Of a stretch of 64,000 bases of DNA, positions 21,170 through 34,200 are shown in pieces. The DNA lies in NCBI GenBank assembly GCA_009746045.1, contig RPFO01000015.1:1099529-1163528 (forward strand). The letters are read 5' to 3'. This stretch comes from Mesostigma viride (taxonomy: Eukaryota > Streptophyta > Mesostigmatophyceae > Mesostigmatales > Mesostigmataceae). Positions within the stretch are counted from its first letter, which is position 1. Every line of letters begins with the position of its first letter. Below the pieces are notes generated by a model, which saw nothing but the letters and a program-made list of their open reading frames with translations, had not been told where the DNA came from and did not search any database. The position numbers were made by a program, and so were the translations under genes.

Positions 21170-24100
21170 TTCCGGTGGCAAAACGCAGGGGAAGTGGCGC
21201 GGGGGGGGGAGCGGCCTCTGAGAAGTAAGGAATACTAAGCGGCAAAACGCAGGGGAAGTGGCGCGGGGAGGGTAGTTCCGGTGGCAAACGCAGGGGAAGT
21301 GGCGCGGGGGGGGGGAGCGGCCTCTGAGAGGTAAGGAATACTAAGCGAAAATGCCACGTAGGGGCACAAAGAGAGACTGAACTGAATCGTACTGAGTTAC
21401 CGCGAATGAGGGGAAGAAGGGCTAGGGGAGGGAAAGGAGTAGCGACGAATCGAGTGAACTGGAGACGAAAATGGGTCGTGGGGTGCCCGGAGCTGAGCTG
21501 TTCGAAGAGACGGGAAGACTCCTCGGGCTTGGGGGAGGATGAGAGTAGCAGCGAATAGAAGGAAAGGGAAACTGCTGGGGCGAGGGTAGTTCCGGTGGCA
21601 AACGCAGGGGAAGTGGCGCGGGGGGGGGGAGCGGCCTCTGAGAAGTAAGGAATGAGAGGTAAGGAATACTAAGCAAAAATGCCACGTAGGGGCACAAAGA
21701 GAGACTGAACTGAATCGTACTGAGTTACCGCGAATGAGGGGAAGAAGGGCTAGGGGAGGGAAAGGAGTAGCGACGAATCGAGTGAACTGGAGACGAAAAT
21801 GGGTCGTGGGGTGCCCGGAGCTGAGCTGTTCGAAGAGACGGGAAGACTCCTCGGGCTTGGGGGAGGATGAGAGTAGCAGCGAATAGAAGGAAAGGGAAAC
21901 TGCTTGGGCGAGGGTAGTTCCGGTGGCAAACGCAGGGGAAGTGGCGCGGGGGGGGGAGCGGCCTCTGAGAAGTAAGGAATACTCCTTTAGATGTAAAAAA
22001 CAACTCTCTGCTTGGGCGCGGGGTAGTTCCGGTGGCAAACGCAGGGGAAGTGGCGCGGGGGGGGGAGCGGCCTCTGAGAGGTAAGGAATACTAAGCGAAA
22101 ATGCCACGTAGGGGCACAAAGAGAGACTGAATTGAATCGTACTGAGTTACCGCGAATGAGGGGAAGAAGGGCTAGGGGAGGGAAAGGAGTAGCGACGAAT
22201 CGAGTGAACTGGAGACGAAAATGGGTCGTGGGGTGCCCGGAGCTGAGCTGTTCGAAGAGACGGGAAGACTCCTCGGGCTTGGGGGAGGATGAGAGTAGCA
22301 GCGAATAGAAGGAAAGGGAAACTGCTTGGGCGAGGGTAGTTCCGGTGGCAAACGCAGGGGAAGTGGCGCGGGGGGGGGGAGCGGCCTCTGAGAAGTAAGG
22401 AATACTAAGCGGCAAAACGCAGGGGAAGTGGCGCGGGGAGGGTAGTTCCGGTGGCAAACGCAGGGGAAGTGGCGCGGGGGGGGGGAGCGGCCTCTGAGAG
22501 GTAAGGAATACTAAGCGAAAATGCCACGTAGGGGCACAAAGAGAGACTGAACTGAATCGTACTGAGTTACCGCGAATGAGGGGAAGAAGGGCTAGGGGAG
22601 GGAAAGGAGTAGCGACGAATCGAGTGAACTGGAGACGAAAATGGGTCGTGGGGTGCCCGGAGCTGAGCTGTTCGAAGAGACGGGAAGACTCCTCGGGCTT
22701 GGGGGAGGATGAGAGTAGCAGCGAATAGAAGGAAAGGGAAACTGCTTGGGCGAGGGTAGTTCCGGTGGCAAACGCAGGGGAAGTGGCGCGGGGGGGGGAG
22801 CGGCCTCTGAGAAGTAAGGAATACTCCTTTAGATGTAAAACAAGTTTTGCGGGCTTCGCCCGCGACATTAGAGCTTGTACTTTTTGTGGCCGGTCCCCGG
22901 CCAGGGAGCCCCGGCTAGGGAGATGTGAGTCACCACGTACCTCCGTCGAGTGCCAAGTGGCGCTAGTCCCGCCAAGGAGCGCGCGCTAGCTTTAGAGTTT
23001 CGACCACAAGATTCATGGAGTTTGGCAATAGTGTGAAGGAAAAAAATCCGAAGTTCAATGGAAGGCCTTTGAAGCTTCGAACCCGGTACGTCACGATTAA
23101 GCGTATGATGAGATGTGCCTCGGCGCCTGAAGTCAACGCAACCAACTTTCACAGAAGTTTTACAATATGTACATTGCTACAAAGGGACAAACTGCGCAAC
23201 CGCGCAGTGGACGGAACTCGCGAACTACTTGCGGAGTTCAAGCTCCAGATTGACTGCTACCCCTGCACGGGAGCGCGATGCGCGCGGGGATGACCGGATG
23301 AGTGACCTCGCCAAACCCGCAGACAGCAGGGGGAAATCGCTTACAAGCGGTGGAGCAGAGGAAAATCCACGTGTGAGCTTCCTGCGCGTTTGTAACGGGA
23401 TTTTGTCAATGGAAAGTTTGGTCCAACAGCCCAAAAGTTTGCGACGGTTATATCTGGAGCTCGCGAACACAGGAAATCGCAGAGTTTGGCTCCTGGCGCA
23501 ATCTGGGCATACGGACCTCTGCCAAATGGCTCATCTGGATGTAACGCACAAAAACCCTCATAATATGGACGCCGTGGTTTGACCTTTTCGTGATTGGTCG
23601 CAACGAAATTTCGCGCAGCTGATTCGTCAAGCGGACTGTAAGTCGCGCCGTTGAGTGGCTGGAGCCTAAAGCCGTTCGAAAGAGTGTTAGCTAAAATTGT
23701 GCCAAGGCTGCGTTTTACAAGCTTTAGTATATATGTTGAAACAACTCTCTGCTTGGGCGCGGGGTAGTTCCGGTGGCAAACGCAGGGGAAGTGGCGCGGG
23801 GGGGGGGAGCGGCCTCTGAGAGGTAAGGAATACTAAGCGAAAATGCCACGTAGGGGCACAAAGAGAGACTGAACTGAATCGTACTGAGTTACCGCGAATG
23901 AGGGGAAGAAGGGCTAGGGGAGGGAAAGGAGTAGCGACGAATCGAGTGAACTGGAGACGAAAATGGGTCGTGGGGTGCCCGGAGCTGAGCTGTTCGAAGA
24001 GACGGGAAGACTCCTCGGGCTTGGGGGAGGATGAGAGTAGCAGCGAATAGAAGGAAAGGGAAACTGCTTGGGCGAGGGTAGTTCCGGTGGCAAACGCAGG

Positions 24101-25900
24101 GGAAGTGGCGCGGGGGGGGGAGCGGCCTCTGAGAAGTAAGGAATACTCCTTTAGATGTAAAAAACAACTCTCTGCTTGGGCGCGGGGTAGTTCCGGTGGC
24201 AAACGCAGGGGAAGTGGCGCGGGGGGGGGGAGCGGCCTCTGAGAGGTAAGGAATACTAAGCGAAAATGCCACGTAGGGGCACAAAGAGAGACTGAATTGA
24301 ATCGTACTGAGTTACCGCGAATGAGGGGAAGAAGGGCTAGGGGAGGGAAAGGAGTAGCGACGAATCGAGTGAACTGGAGACGAAAATGGGTCGTGGGGTG
24401 CCCGGAGCTGAGCTGTTCGAAGAGACGGGAAGACTCCTCGGGCTTGGGGGAGGATGAGAGTAGCAGCGAATAGAAGGAAAGGGAAACTGCTTGGGCGAGG
24501 GTAGTTCCGGTGGCAAACGCAGGGGAAGTGGCGCGGGGGGGGGGAGCGGCCTCTGAGAAGTAAGGAATGAGAGGTAAGGAATACTAAGCGAAAATGCCAC
24601 GTAGGGGCACAAAGAGAGACTGAACTGAATCGTACTGAGTTACCGCGAATGAGGGGAAGAAGGGCTAGGGGAGGGAAAGGAGTAGCGACGAATCGAGTGA
24701 ACTGGAGACGAAAATGGGTCGTGGGGTGCCCGGAGCTGAGCTGTTCGAAGAGACGGGAAGACTCCTCGGGCTTGGGGGAGGATAAGAGTAGCAGCGAATA
24801 GAAGGAAAGGGAAACTGCTTGGGCGAGGGTAGTTCCGGTGGCAAACGCAGGGGAAGTGGCGCGGGGGGGGGGAGCGGCCTCTGAGAAGTAAGGAATACTC
24901 CTTTAGATGTAAAAAACAACTCTCTGCTTGGGCGCGGGGTAGTTCCGGTGGCAAACGCAGGGGAAGTGGCGCGGGGGGGGGGAGCGGCCTCTGAGAGGTA
25001 AGGAATACTAAGCGAAAATGCCACGTAGGGGCACAAAGAGAGAATGAACTGAATCGTACTGAGTTACCGCGAATGAGGGGAAGAAGGGCTAGGGGAGGGA
25101 AAGGAGTAGCGACGAATCGAGTGAACTGGAGACGAAAATGGGTCGTGGGGTGCCCGGAGCTGAGCTGTTCGAAGAGACGGGAAGACTCCTCGGGCTTGGG
25201 GGAGGATGAGAGTAGCAGCGAATAGAAGGAAAGGGAAACTGCTTGGGCGAGGGTAGTTCCGGTGGCAAACGCAGGGGAAGTGGCGGGGGGGGGGGAGCGG
25301 CCTCTGAGAAGTAAGGAATACTAAGCGAAAATGTCACGTAGTAAGTGTATAAAAAAACAACTCTCTGCTTGGGCGAGGGTAGTTCCGGTGGCAAACGCAG
25401 GGGAAGTGGCGCGGGGGAACTGCGGGCTGCCGGGGTGTGGGGGGGTCCGTTAATCTAGGTGGGTGGGGGGTGCGGGGGGCGCGGGTAGTTCCGGTGGGGC
25501 GCGGGTAGTTCCGGTGGCAAAACGCAGGGGAAGTGGCGCGGGGGGGGGGGGAGCGGCCTCTGAGAAGTAAGGAATACTAAGCGAAAATGCTTGGGCGCGG
25601 GTAGTTCCGGTGGCAAAACGCAGGGGAAGTGGCGCGGGGGGGGGGGAGCGGCCTCTGAGAAGTAAGGAATACTAAGCGAAAATGCTTGGGCGCGGGTAGT
25701 TCCGGTGGCAAAACGCAGGGGAAGTGGCGCGGGGGGGGGAGCGGCCTCTGAGAAGTAAGGAATACTAATACTAAGCGAAAATGCTTGGGCGCGGGTAGTT
25801 CCGGTGGCAAAACGCAGGGGAAGTGGCGCGGGGGGGGGGAGCGGCCTCTGAGAAGTAAGGAATACTGAGCGAAAATGCCACGTAGGGGCAAAAAGAGAGA
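21170..25900. repeat. Higher-order satellite array (about 315 bp and 108 bp units)
   Basis: The anchor GTAGTTCCGGTGGCAAACGC recurs near 21270, 21586, 21913, 22021, 22337, 22441, 22757, 23765, 24078, 24187, 24502, 24829, 24938, 25253 and 25378. Spacings fall into classes of about 315, 327 and 104-109 bp, arranged in repeating order. Copies are nearly identical, which points to recent amplification or conversion. From about 25490 to 25880 a shorter unit of about 95 bp repeats four times. Long Pro/Leu/Ser-rich minus-strand ORFs (up to 349 codons) are by-products of the repeat. Confidence 0.9.
22838..23735. other. 900 bp non-satellite interruption of the array
   Basis: Satellite units stop at TTTAGATGTAAAACAAG and resume at AACAACTCTCTGCTTGG. 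The segment starts with a strong hairpin (GCGGGCTTCGCCCGC). It holds a 155-codon plus-strand ORF at 23115-23582 without recognised domains. TTTTACAAG near the right end weakly mirrors the left junction. It may be an inserted element or a relic of the pre-array sequence. Confidence 0.4.
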
Positions 25901-26449
25901 CTGGACTGAATCGTATTGCCGCAAATGAAGGGAGCGAGTTGCTGCAAATGAAGGGAAGAAGGGTTTGGGGAGGGGAAAGGAGTAACGACGAATCGAATGA
26001 ACTGGAGACGAAAATGGGTCGTGGGGTGCCCGGAACTGAGAGCTGTTCGAAGAATCGGCGGTGGGCTGCCGGGATGTGGGGGGGTCCGTTAATCTGTGTG
26101 GGTGGGGGGGTGCGGGGGTGCGGGGTGCGGAGAATCGGCGGTGGGGGAAAAGCTGACGCGTACGCGTCAGCTTGGGGGGGATGTGCCTTGTTTGTGGTAT
26201 AAAACGCAGGCACTGCGTGGCTGCCCACGGCGTGTTTTGCAGCCCGCCTTTGTAAGTAAGTAAGTACTTGCTTGTCCACGGCGTGGGACAAGTGCACAGC
26301 CAAATTCCCTGCGATCACTGTGATTCCTTTTTGCCTGGTACCACTCGCAGATTTGACCGTCAGATATTCGGCCCGCCAGTCTGAACTGTCGGATCTTGGG
26401 TTCGAAATAAAAGTATGACCCTTTTGAAATGTTGGTGGTTTTGGGGAAA
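25901..26449 (+). other. G-rich transition with possible LTR-like or promoter segment
   Basis: A diverged satellite unit is followed by a G-rich tract, a perfect 24 bp palindrome at 26150-26173, and TATAAAAC near 26198. GGTTCGAAATAAA at about 26400 is shared with the end of the Gypsy LTR at 10614-10626, and TGGTGGTTTTGGGG after it resembles a primer-binding site. This could be a decayed LTR; no partner LTR is seen. Confidence 0.3.
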
Positions 26450-27198
26450 CTATGGAAAAGGTGGCGCCCTGGCGCGGTCGTATGCGTGGCCGTAGATCAA
26501 TCATCGGACGGTTAAACTGGATGAGCGGAAACCCAGAACGAGAGGTCTGTCGTCAGGATCAATTAAATCAGCGGCGAAAATCGTTGGGGGAAGGGCGGGG
26601 GTGGCGGGGCGGGAGGTGGCCCAAGAAACCGCCCCAAGAAGCCGCGGCAGACTACGGGCGCGCTGAACCGTTGTGGAGGGGTGGCCAAGAAACCGCGGCA
26701 GTTACAAAAGGCGCCATGACTGCGCGCACTGGACTTGTCAGCCTGGACCTGGACCTGGATCTGTAATGTCTGGCCCACTCTGGTTCCGGGAGACAATCTC
26801 TACTAAAATGGCAGCCTGAACTAGGCCTAAAGATTCAATCATGGCTCCGGACTGCTCCGGAAGATGGTGGATTCTCCCTTTTTTATTTCCGCGAGGCGGT
26901 TATTGTTCAACTGATGAACTTTTCACGCGGACAAACAACAGGTAGGTACTGCAATCTGGTTCAAAAGCAACTTCCCCGCCTCCCTGGAAACTGAACCCCC
27001 GACGCAGTCGGGGCACGTGTAGGGTGTAGATTCCGTAACGTCTTTATTTCATGTCCATCTACGGACACGATGGTCCGAGAAATGAAAAATTCATTGCTTT
27101 GGACCAATTCTGACCAAATCTCGGGACAAATCTACCAGTTCGTACTTGTCCCACTGCAGTGGTACAAGTTCCGCACTTGTCCCACTTGTGGACAAGCT
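26450..27198. other. No supported gene
   Basis: A 104-codon Arg/Gly-rich ORF (26452-26766) follows the possible LTR but has no recognisable domain. The rest is unique sequence. Confidence 0.35.
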
Positions 27199-27371
27199 GC
27201 TTGTCTCACTGGACACTCGTGGGACGCAGCGCTCTACACTACACTCTACACTGTAGTGGCCACTCGGGACGACTTGTAGTCACTCGGGCCATGCGGCCCT
27301 CGTGACTACAAGTCGGCCCTCGTGACCACTATAGCGCTGGTCCCACTCGGGTCCAGTGAGACAAGCTACAC
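27199..27371. repeat. Foldback (snap-back) repeat, about 170 bp
   Basis: CTTGTCTCACTGGAC near 27204 is inverted as GTCCAGTGAGACAAG near 27351. Nested inside, GACTTGTAGTCACTCGGGCC and GGCCCTCGTGACTACAAGTC face each other across three bases. The whole segment can fold into one long imperfect stem. Confidence 0.75.
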
Positions 27372-27682
27372 GTGTCATGCGCAAAGGCATGCCACGGAGT
27401 ACTACTGATGCTAATCTCATTAGAAAAATAATTACACAAAAGTTGAAACAAATATCGTCTGCATCATCCCCCAACCGTTAGCACTAGATGGGGATCATCC
27501 GAGCTGTCCTCTACTGTAATGGCATACGACTACCGTAATGGCCGCCTTTGTCCAAAATATCTGGCCTGGAAAATAGACTTTGGCCGGCTTTGACGCTGCA
27601 GCTGGATCGGGCTTGACGAGAGCTGTCGAATGCCGTATAGATGTCCGTCAGAGGAGGAGGTGGTGGGCTGCTAGCCTAATTC

Positions 27683-27763
27683 TACCGTTAAGTTGCGTTC
27701 CCGCTTTAAGTTGCGGCGCCAAGTTTTAGGGGGCGATCGCAACTTAACGCGGGAATGACTGTA
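27683..27763. mobile_element. Small MITE, TACAGTCATTCCCGCG family, copy 2
   Basis: The right end CTTAACGCGGGAATGACTG followed by TA matches the copy at 17504 in inverted orientation. The shared core includes GTTAAGTTGCG and a GGCGCC centre. At 81 bp it is shorter, and its left end is eroded to TACCGTTAAGTTGCG. Confidence 0.65.
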
Positions 27764-28239
27764 GTTGATGGTACAAGTTGAGAAACGCTGCATCAGACTC
27801 TCCCAACAACATACCAGGCGATGCGAGCCACAGAGTGGCCGAGCATCACATTGTAACCGACCAGATGCAGGGTACCGCATAGACGCCTGGCGAGCTAGTA
27901 AAGTTAGGCACTTGGCAAATTGTCATGCACTTCGCGAGAAGCACGAACGGGCGATCAGAGGAGAAGCCGCGAAGGGCCGAAGGCTGGACTCAGGGACTGG
28001 GCCAGTGGCTAATCCATTTTGATGGTGCGCACTGCGCGAGAACAAAACAGCGCAGCGAGAGCCGGCTACAGTATGCTTCGCGTAAGTCGACGGGTGGCAT
28101 GTTCGACAATATTGCCGATGAAGCAAGCCATGAGCTGAAGGCTGTTTTGATAATAGGTAGCGAACGGTTTAATACAAAGTGATTCCTACAACTCCCGGAA
28201 CTTGCATTTAGAAAAATCAGGCAACAGTATTGTTCAGGC
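27764..28239 (+). other. sufD upstream region
   Basis: Lies between the MITE and the sufD ATG and should hold its promoter and 5' UTR. No TATA box is seen close to the start. Short ORFs here have no recognisable domain. Confidence 0.4.
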
Positions 28240-31200
28240 ATGGCGAGCGTCCATTTTCAGGCGTCGCCCATCACGAATGCAGCGGGGTGTTGCGCGATTC
28301 AGGCGCACTCGCAACCCGAAAGCGATCTGCCAGTTAGATCACGTCCTGGGGTAGGGTCACGCGCCTCGTCGCTTGTTTGCAACGAAGTCCCTGGCATTGG
28401 CCACGTATCTCGTCGCTTCCGAGCAACATGCATTTCCGGCAGTGGGCTTCGGGTATCAGCTAGCGCCAGCCCGGGGGCATCTCTCCGACAGCAGGCTGCA
28501 GCAAACGCTTCCAACTCGGAACGCCCAGCTCCCAGCCCATTCGTCACGGAGCTAGCAACCCAGGCTGAGAATTTGCCCGGGGAAGACGGAATTCTGAAGG
28601 ACATACGGTCTGAAGCATTGAAACAGCTGAAGACCATGAGCCTACCCAACACGCGAGTCGAGCAGGTAACGAGCGCGTGTGTGGCATTTGTTTGCCTCAT
28701 TGCCACGCCGTAGATGCTTTCTGGGAAGGTTACCAGGGGTTCATTTAACGTCAACTTCCTCTATGCTAAGCCAGAGAGGAAAATTTATACATCAAACGCT
28801 AGTATATCTTTCGAATGGATCGTGGGTAAAATCCCTGGCAGCATTATGTGCTTATGCTGTTAGTTCACTCATAACCCTGGCACCTGCGCTCCCTGTTCAC
28901 GCCGCCTCCTGTTCACCACCTCCTGATTATCACCTCCTTTTCACCACCTCCTGTTCACCGCCTCCTTTTCACCACCTCCTGTTCACCACCTCCTGTTCAC
29001 CACCTCCTGCCCACCAACTCCTGCCCACCACCTCCTGTCCATCACCTCCTGTTCACCGCCTCCTGTCCACCGCCTCCTGTCCACCACCTCCTGTTCACCG
29101 CCTCCTGTTGACAAACCCTCGTGCGTGACTGGCTCGCCCTGCAGTACCGCTTCACCGACGTCTCCTCCCTCACCAAGCACAAGATGATGCTGGGGGCCCC
29201 CACGCAGGCGTCGGTCGACATCTCCGCATACTCGCTCCCCGAGGCAGACGCCAGCCGTATTGTAAGCCTCGTGGCAGCAGGCAGGAGAAACAGTAGCTGG
29301 CAGCAGAAGCAATACAGTTGTGCTTGTGCCTGTGCAATGCAAGTCGTTTCGGTGACAAAAATGTTAATGTTTTGGCAGCTGCCAGCTAGAAGCAGTATGC
29401 TTAGTGTGTTTAGGTGACATCATTATTGTTGCGGCCTCTGCCGAAGCAGTGAAGCTAGTTTTCTATATTGACAGTGTTGGTGCCGTGGCTGCTGCCTGCC
29501 TGCAGAGACTGCCGTGCTTGTGGCATGTGACCTCTAGCATGTGGTTCCCTTGGCGTGATAGCACCAATATCGTGGCTAATGGCAGCAAGAGGGACGGACG
29601 GGACTGAAGAAAGGAGGCACAGAATTGTTAGGAGCACTTATGGCCAACCTGTTACCCATGTGTTCTTGCTGAAGGTCGAAGTGACCTGGGCATGATAGCT
29701 CATTGGTTGCAGAGTGCTGGTTTTGCCGGTAATTTTTGGCGTCGTGCAACTGAAAGACTAGGTCTGTTAATGTCTCCATCCCCCCCCCTCCCCCTCCACC
29801 ACTGCCCATATTCTTTACCGCTCGCTTTCCCAGCAAGCAGTTTGTGGCACACCGTGGTGGATCTCCTCCTCCCCCAGTCCGCTCTTTCTTTCCCTCTACC
29901 GTAATGGCTGCAAACAAATAATGATTTACTGTTTACAAATGGCCTCCCGTAAATCGCAAAACCAGGGCTTCTTTAGACTCGCAATCGCTATTTGTAGGTA
30001 CAATAAGAGGAGTCTTATATTCATTATCTCGCCTCCTGGCGCCCTATAAGAAGCGCCACGTCGTAAACCTTAAACCCTTGCTTCAACGTGCCTCGTAAAC
30101 ATCTTTTGGAGCCTGTTTTGGGCTCGTAAAAACAGTTGATCGAATCTGTTTAAGGCCACTACAAAATATCAGCTGCCCCCATATATCAGCAGTCCCCGTG
30201 CACGCTGACGTTGGGAATGTCTCCCGCTCTGCCCAATGCCACATCCGCGGCCCAATGCCCCTGTATTGATGTGGATCCATGGTTTTTTCTGCGTCGCTCT
30301 GCAAAGCCCACCTTGTGGATGGCGCACAAGGGACGGTGACACTGTCGATGGCCTACACTTTGTTTGATGAGATGCGGCTACACTGCGCCTCTAGTTCCCA
30401 TCCTCTGAGTACAAGTCCTTGTTCCATCATGGATGCTGCAATCCTTGTGCGCCCTTGCTACCCCTTCTGACCCTTGCTACCCCTTCTGACCCTTGCTACC
30501 CCTTCTGACCCTTGCCACCCCTTCTGACCCTTGCCACCCCTTCTGACCCTTGCCACCCCTTCTGACCCTTGCTACCCCTTCTGACCCTTGCTACCCCTTC
30601 TGACCCTTGCTACCCCTTCTGACCCGTGCTACCCCTTCTGACCCTTGCCACCCCTTCTGACCCTTGCTACCCCTTCTGACCCTTGCCACCCTTCTGACCC
30701 TTGCTACCCCTTCTGACCCTTGCTACCCCTTCTGACCCTTGCTACCCCTTCTGACCCTTGCCACCCCTTCTGACCCTTGCTACCCCTTCTGACCCTTGCT
30801 ACCCCTTCTGACCCTTGCTACCCCTTCTGACCCTTGCCACCCCTTCTGACCCTTGCTACCCCTTGCGCATCCTTGCTATTGATTATGTGTCCTTGTGTGT
30901 CCTGGCTTGTCCTTTTGCATCCCCATTTAGATACTCCTTTCGTGTGCTTGTTAGCCCCTGTCCCCTGGTATCCTTCGTGTGGGTCTGCTTGTGCAGCTCG
31001 CCTTGTCCTTGTGCGCCCTTGCCACTCCCTGTGTTTCCGTGCTTGTCTCCCAGCACAGCTTGAAGGCATATTCCCCTGTGTTTCCGTGATGGTATTTTAG
31101 CCATGCCCTCCGCACACCCCACTCTTATGAATGCTCTGCCTCCATCTCACCCACAATGTATGTTTTTCTCCTGTGTGTCCCCTCACTTCGTGTCCCCCCC

Positions 31201-34200
31201 CATTTCCCCCATCGGTAACAACCTGAACCGCCTCTACCCTGGGCCACACCCAACAGGTGGTGGTGGACGGCGTCTACTCAGCGGCACTGTCCAAAGTGTC
31301 CGGCCTGCCAGCTGGCGTTTTTGTGGGGCCACTGAGTGCACTGCCAGAGGGGGGCGCGGCAGAGGTGCAGGGAATGCTAGGTACGAGTTAGTCAACTTGC
31401 TGTTGGGATGTCTGAGTGTGTTTGGAGTTTGTGATCGGCTTGCGTAGTTCGTGTGCGTGTGTGTCTGCGTGGTGTCCGTGGATGCATTGATGTGCTTGTT
31501 CATGCCCTTTCTTTTGTTTATTTTATTCGGCCACCTTGCGACCTTCTTTCTCCTCTCCCTATTTTCTTTTCTTCTTCTTCTGGTGACATCAAATGTTTCC
31601 TGTGCTTTCCCCTTATGTGGTGCAGGCTCAGTGGCGCGCAGCGATTTCTTCTCGGTGCTAAACGCCGCCACGGCCCAGAGTGTGACGGTGGTGAGTTGAA
31701 TAGTTCTAATCATGATTGCATCATGGTGGACACGTGCTCACCGATGAGCGAACATGTGTCTGAATGCATGAGCGCACTAGTGGCAATAGTCAACTTCACA
31801 ATGCTGCTTTGTTCTGCAAGGGATGGCCGTCGTCTTACCTCCCCCTGCCTCTGATGAGCACCCTCCTTGCGCCCACTGTGATTTCTCATGCTGTGAATTC
31901 GGCGCCGCCTTTGATTCACAGCATTTCTGCTTGAGTCCAGTTGCGGGTTCCAACGTGGGTTGATCCCCACAGCAAAGCTTTTAGTACGTGGGTTTTTGGC
32001 ACGCTTCGGACGTCTGATGCCGCCATTGGCGGCGCGTCGGACCATGGAAGTCGGTGGCAGGATCTCAATTTGATGATGCATGGTTTCAGTCCAATTGAAT
32101 GCGATTAAGTACCCAGGAGCAGGCATGGTGTTGCATATGGAGGTTGACACGGCGAACCTGTGGCCTGTAGACGCATTGAGTGTCTGATGCATGAGGACTT
32201 GGTGCGCGTCAGACGTCTGATGCGCAGCCTAAATTTACGCGTCAGACATCTGATGCGCGGGGTTAAATTCCTGATGCGTCGGACACTGATGCGTCGGACT
32301 GTGATGTGGCGTCATGTTGCCAAAGGCACTGCCCCACAGGACCCGCACATTTCAAGGTTTGTGCGCTACGCGTCACTTCGAGACAAGACCTGGAGATACG
32401 CAAGGCAACCGCTTTAGTAGGATTGCCTAGGCCCTGTGTTTGATTCCTCTGTTCATGGTTGGCTTTGCACTCTGACCGGAATTTGGTTGGCTTGTGGCTT
32501 CTGTCAACATCACCATGAGCGGCGGCCTCTTGCCCCGACAGATCAAAGTACCGGCCCACCTCGCGGTCTCCCCCGTCGTCCACATCGTCTACGTGAGCAC
32601 AGCGGCATCTGGGGGTAAGTGGGCTAGATAACTAGTGCCTTTGGTCGTGGTGCATGGCATGTCAAGTAGCTATCCACGTGAGCACCCATGTGATCCGGGG
32701 GTGAGCATGTAAATGTACAGCACATCTCTTGGCAAGGGACACGGTAGAGGGTCCACATTGTCTACGTGAGCACCCCATGTCATCCAGAGGTAAGTGGGTA
32801 GATGACTCTACAAAGATGGCGCATGATGTACTAGACAATGCATGATGTACAATGTCTGCTTCCTCTCCTGGGCATTTTTGTACACTTTGCGCAAAACACG
32901 TTAACAAGCAAGGTTGTCACTCTTTCAAAAGACGGCAATCTAAAGCAGGGATCTAAAGTTTTTTGTTTGATTCTGGGGGTAAACTGAGAAGTAAACTATG
33001 CTTCTTACCTCCTCTCTTCTTTCCACCCCTCTCTCCCCCCCCCCCCTCACCCCCCTTCTTCTGTGTGGCAAATCCTTCCCCCCTCACCCCCCTTCTTCTT
33101 TGTGGCTAATCCCCCCCCCCCCCCCGGCTCTCCCCCCTCCTTGGCCACGCTCGCCAGACGCCATGCGGCTGGTGTCCCCCCTCACGCTGGTGGTGGCGGA
33201 GGAGTCGTCCGCCCTCACGCTGGTGGAGGAGCACGTGGGAGATGGCCGCTACCTGTCGCTGCCCGTCATCCAGGTTGTGCTGGGGGAGGCGGCACTGGTA
33301 AGCGTGCCAGCATAAGTACGCTTGGTATTCTTTTACAACACTTGCCACACATGCGCGTCCAGTTTATGCTGGGGGAGGCGGCACTGGTAAGCGTGCCAGC
33401 ATAAGTAGGCTTGGTATTCTTTTACAACACTTGCCTCACATGCGCGTCCAGTTTATGCTGGGGGAGGCGGCACTGGTAAGCGTGCCAGCATAAGTACGCT
33501 TGGTATTCTTTTACAACACTTGCCACACATGCGCGTCCAGTTTATGCTGGGGGAGGCGGCACTGGTAAGCGTGCCAGCATAAGTAGGCTTGGTATTCTTT
33601 TACAACACTTGCCTCACATGCGCGTCCATTTTATGTTGGGGGAGGCGGCACTGGTAAGCGTGCCAGCATAAGTAGGCTTGGTATTCTTTTACAACACTTG
33701 CCTCACATGCGCGTCCATTTTATGCTGGGGGGGGCGGCACTGGTAAGCGTGCCAGCATTAGTCCGCTTGGTATTCTTTTACAACACTTGCCACACATGCG
33801 CGTCCAGTTTATGCTGGGGGAGGCGACACTGGTTTGCGTGCCAGGATGATAAGTCCGCTTGGTATTCTTTTACAAACGTGCGCGTCCAGTTTGTGCTGGC
33901 GGAGCGTGCGCTGGTAAGGGTGCCACGATGAGAAATCCCCTTCTCACTGATGTTCCTGATGTATGTTTCGAAGTTGCATGAATCTGACACGTAGTCTTGG
34001 TGGGGAGCATCAACCCTGGAGCATGAACCCTCGGGATGGTGATGGAAGCAATCTTGTCATGCCAAAGGTCCTCTGTTCGATTCCTTGCTGGTAGCTTCTA
34101 GGCTTTCTTACTTTCTGTGTTCCGCGGAATCTCAGATTTGGGCAGCTAGCGTTTTCACGTTTGTTGCTTTCTGACGACAATGTAAGATCGGTTGATACTA

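Noticed and set aside
21397-26504. Long minus-strand Pro/Leu/Ser-rich ORFs of 240-349 codons
   Set aside because: They repeat with the satellite units, and their composition follows the G-rich repeat; no domain or splice support.
31234-31713. 159-codon minus-strand ORF opposite sufD exons 3-4
   Set aside because: Shadow of sufD coding sequence on the other strand; exon phases and SufD similarity settle the plus strand.
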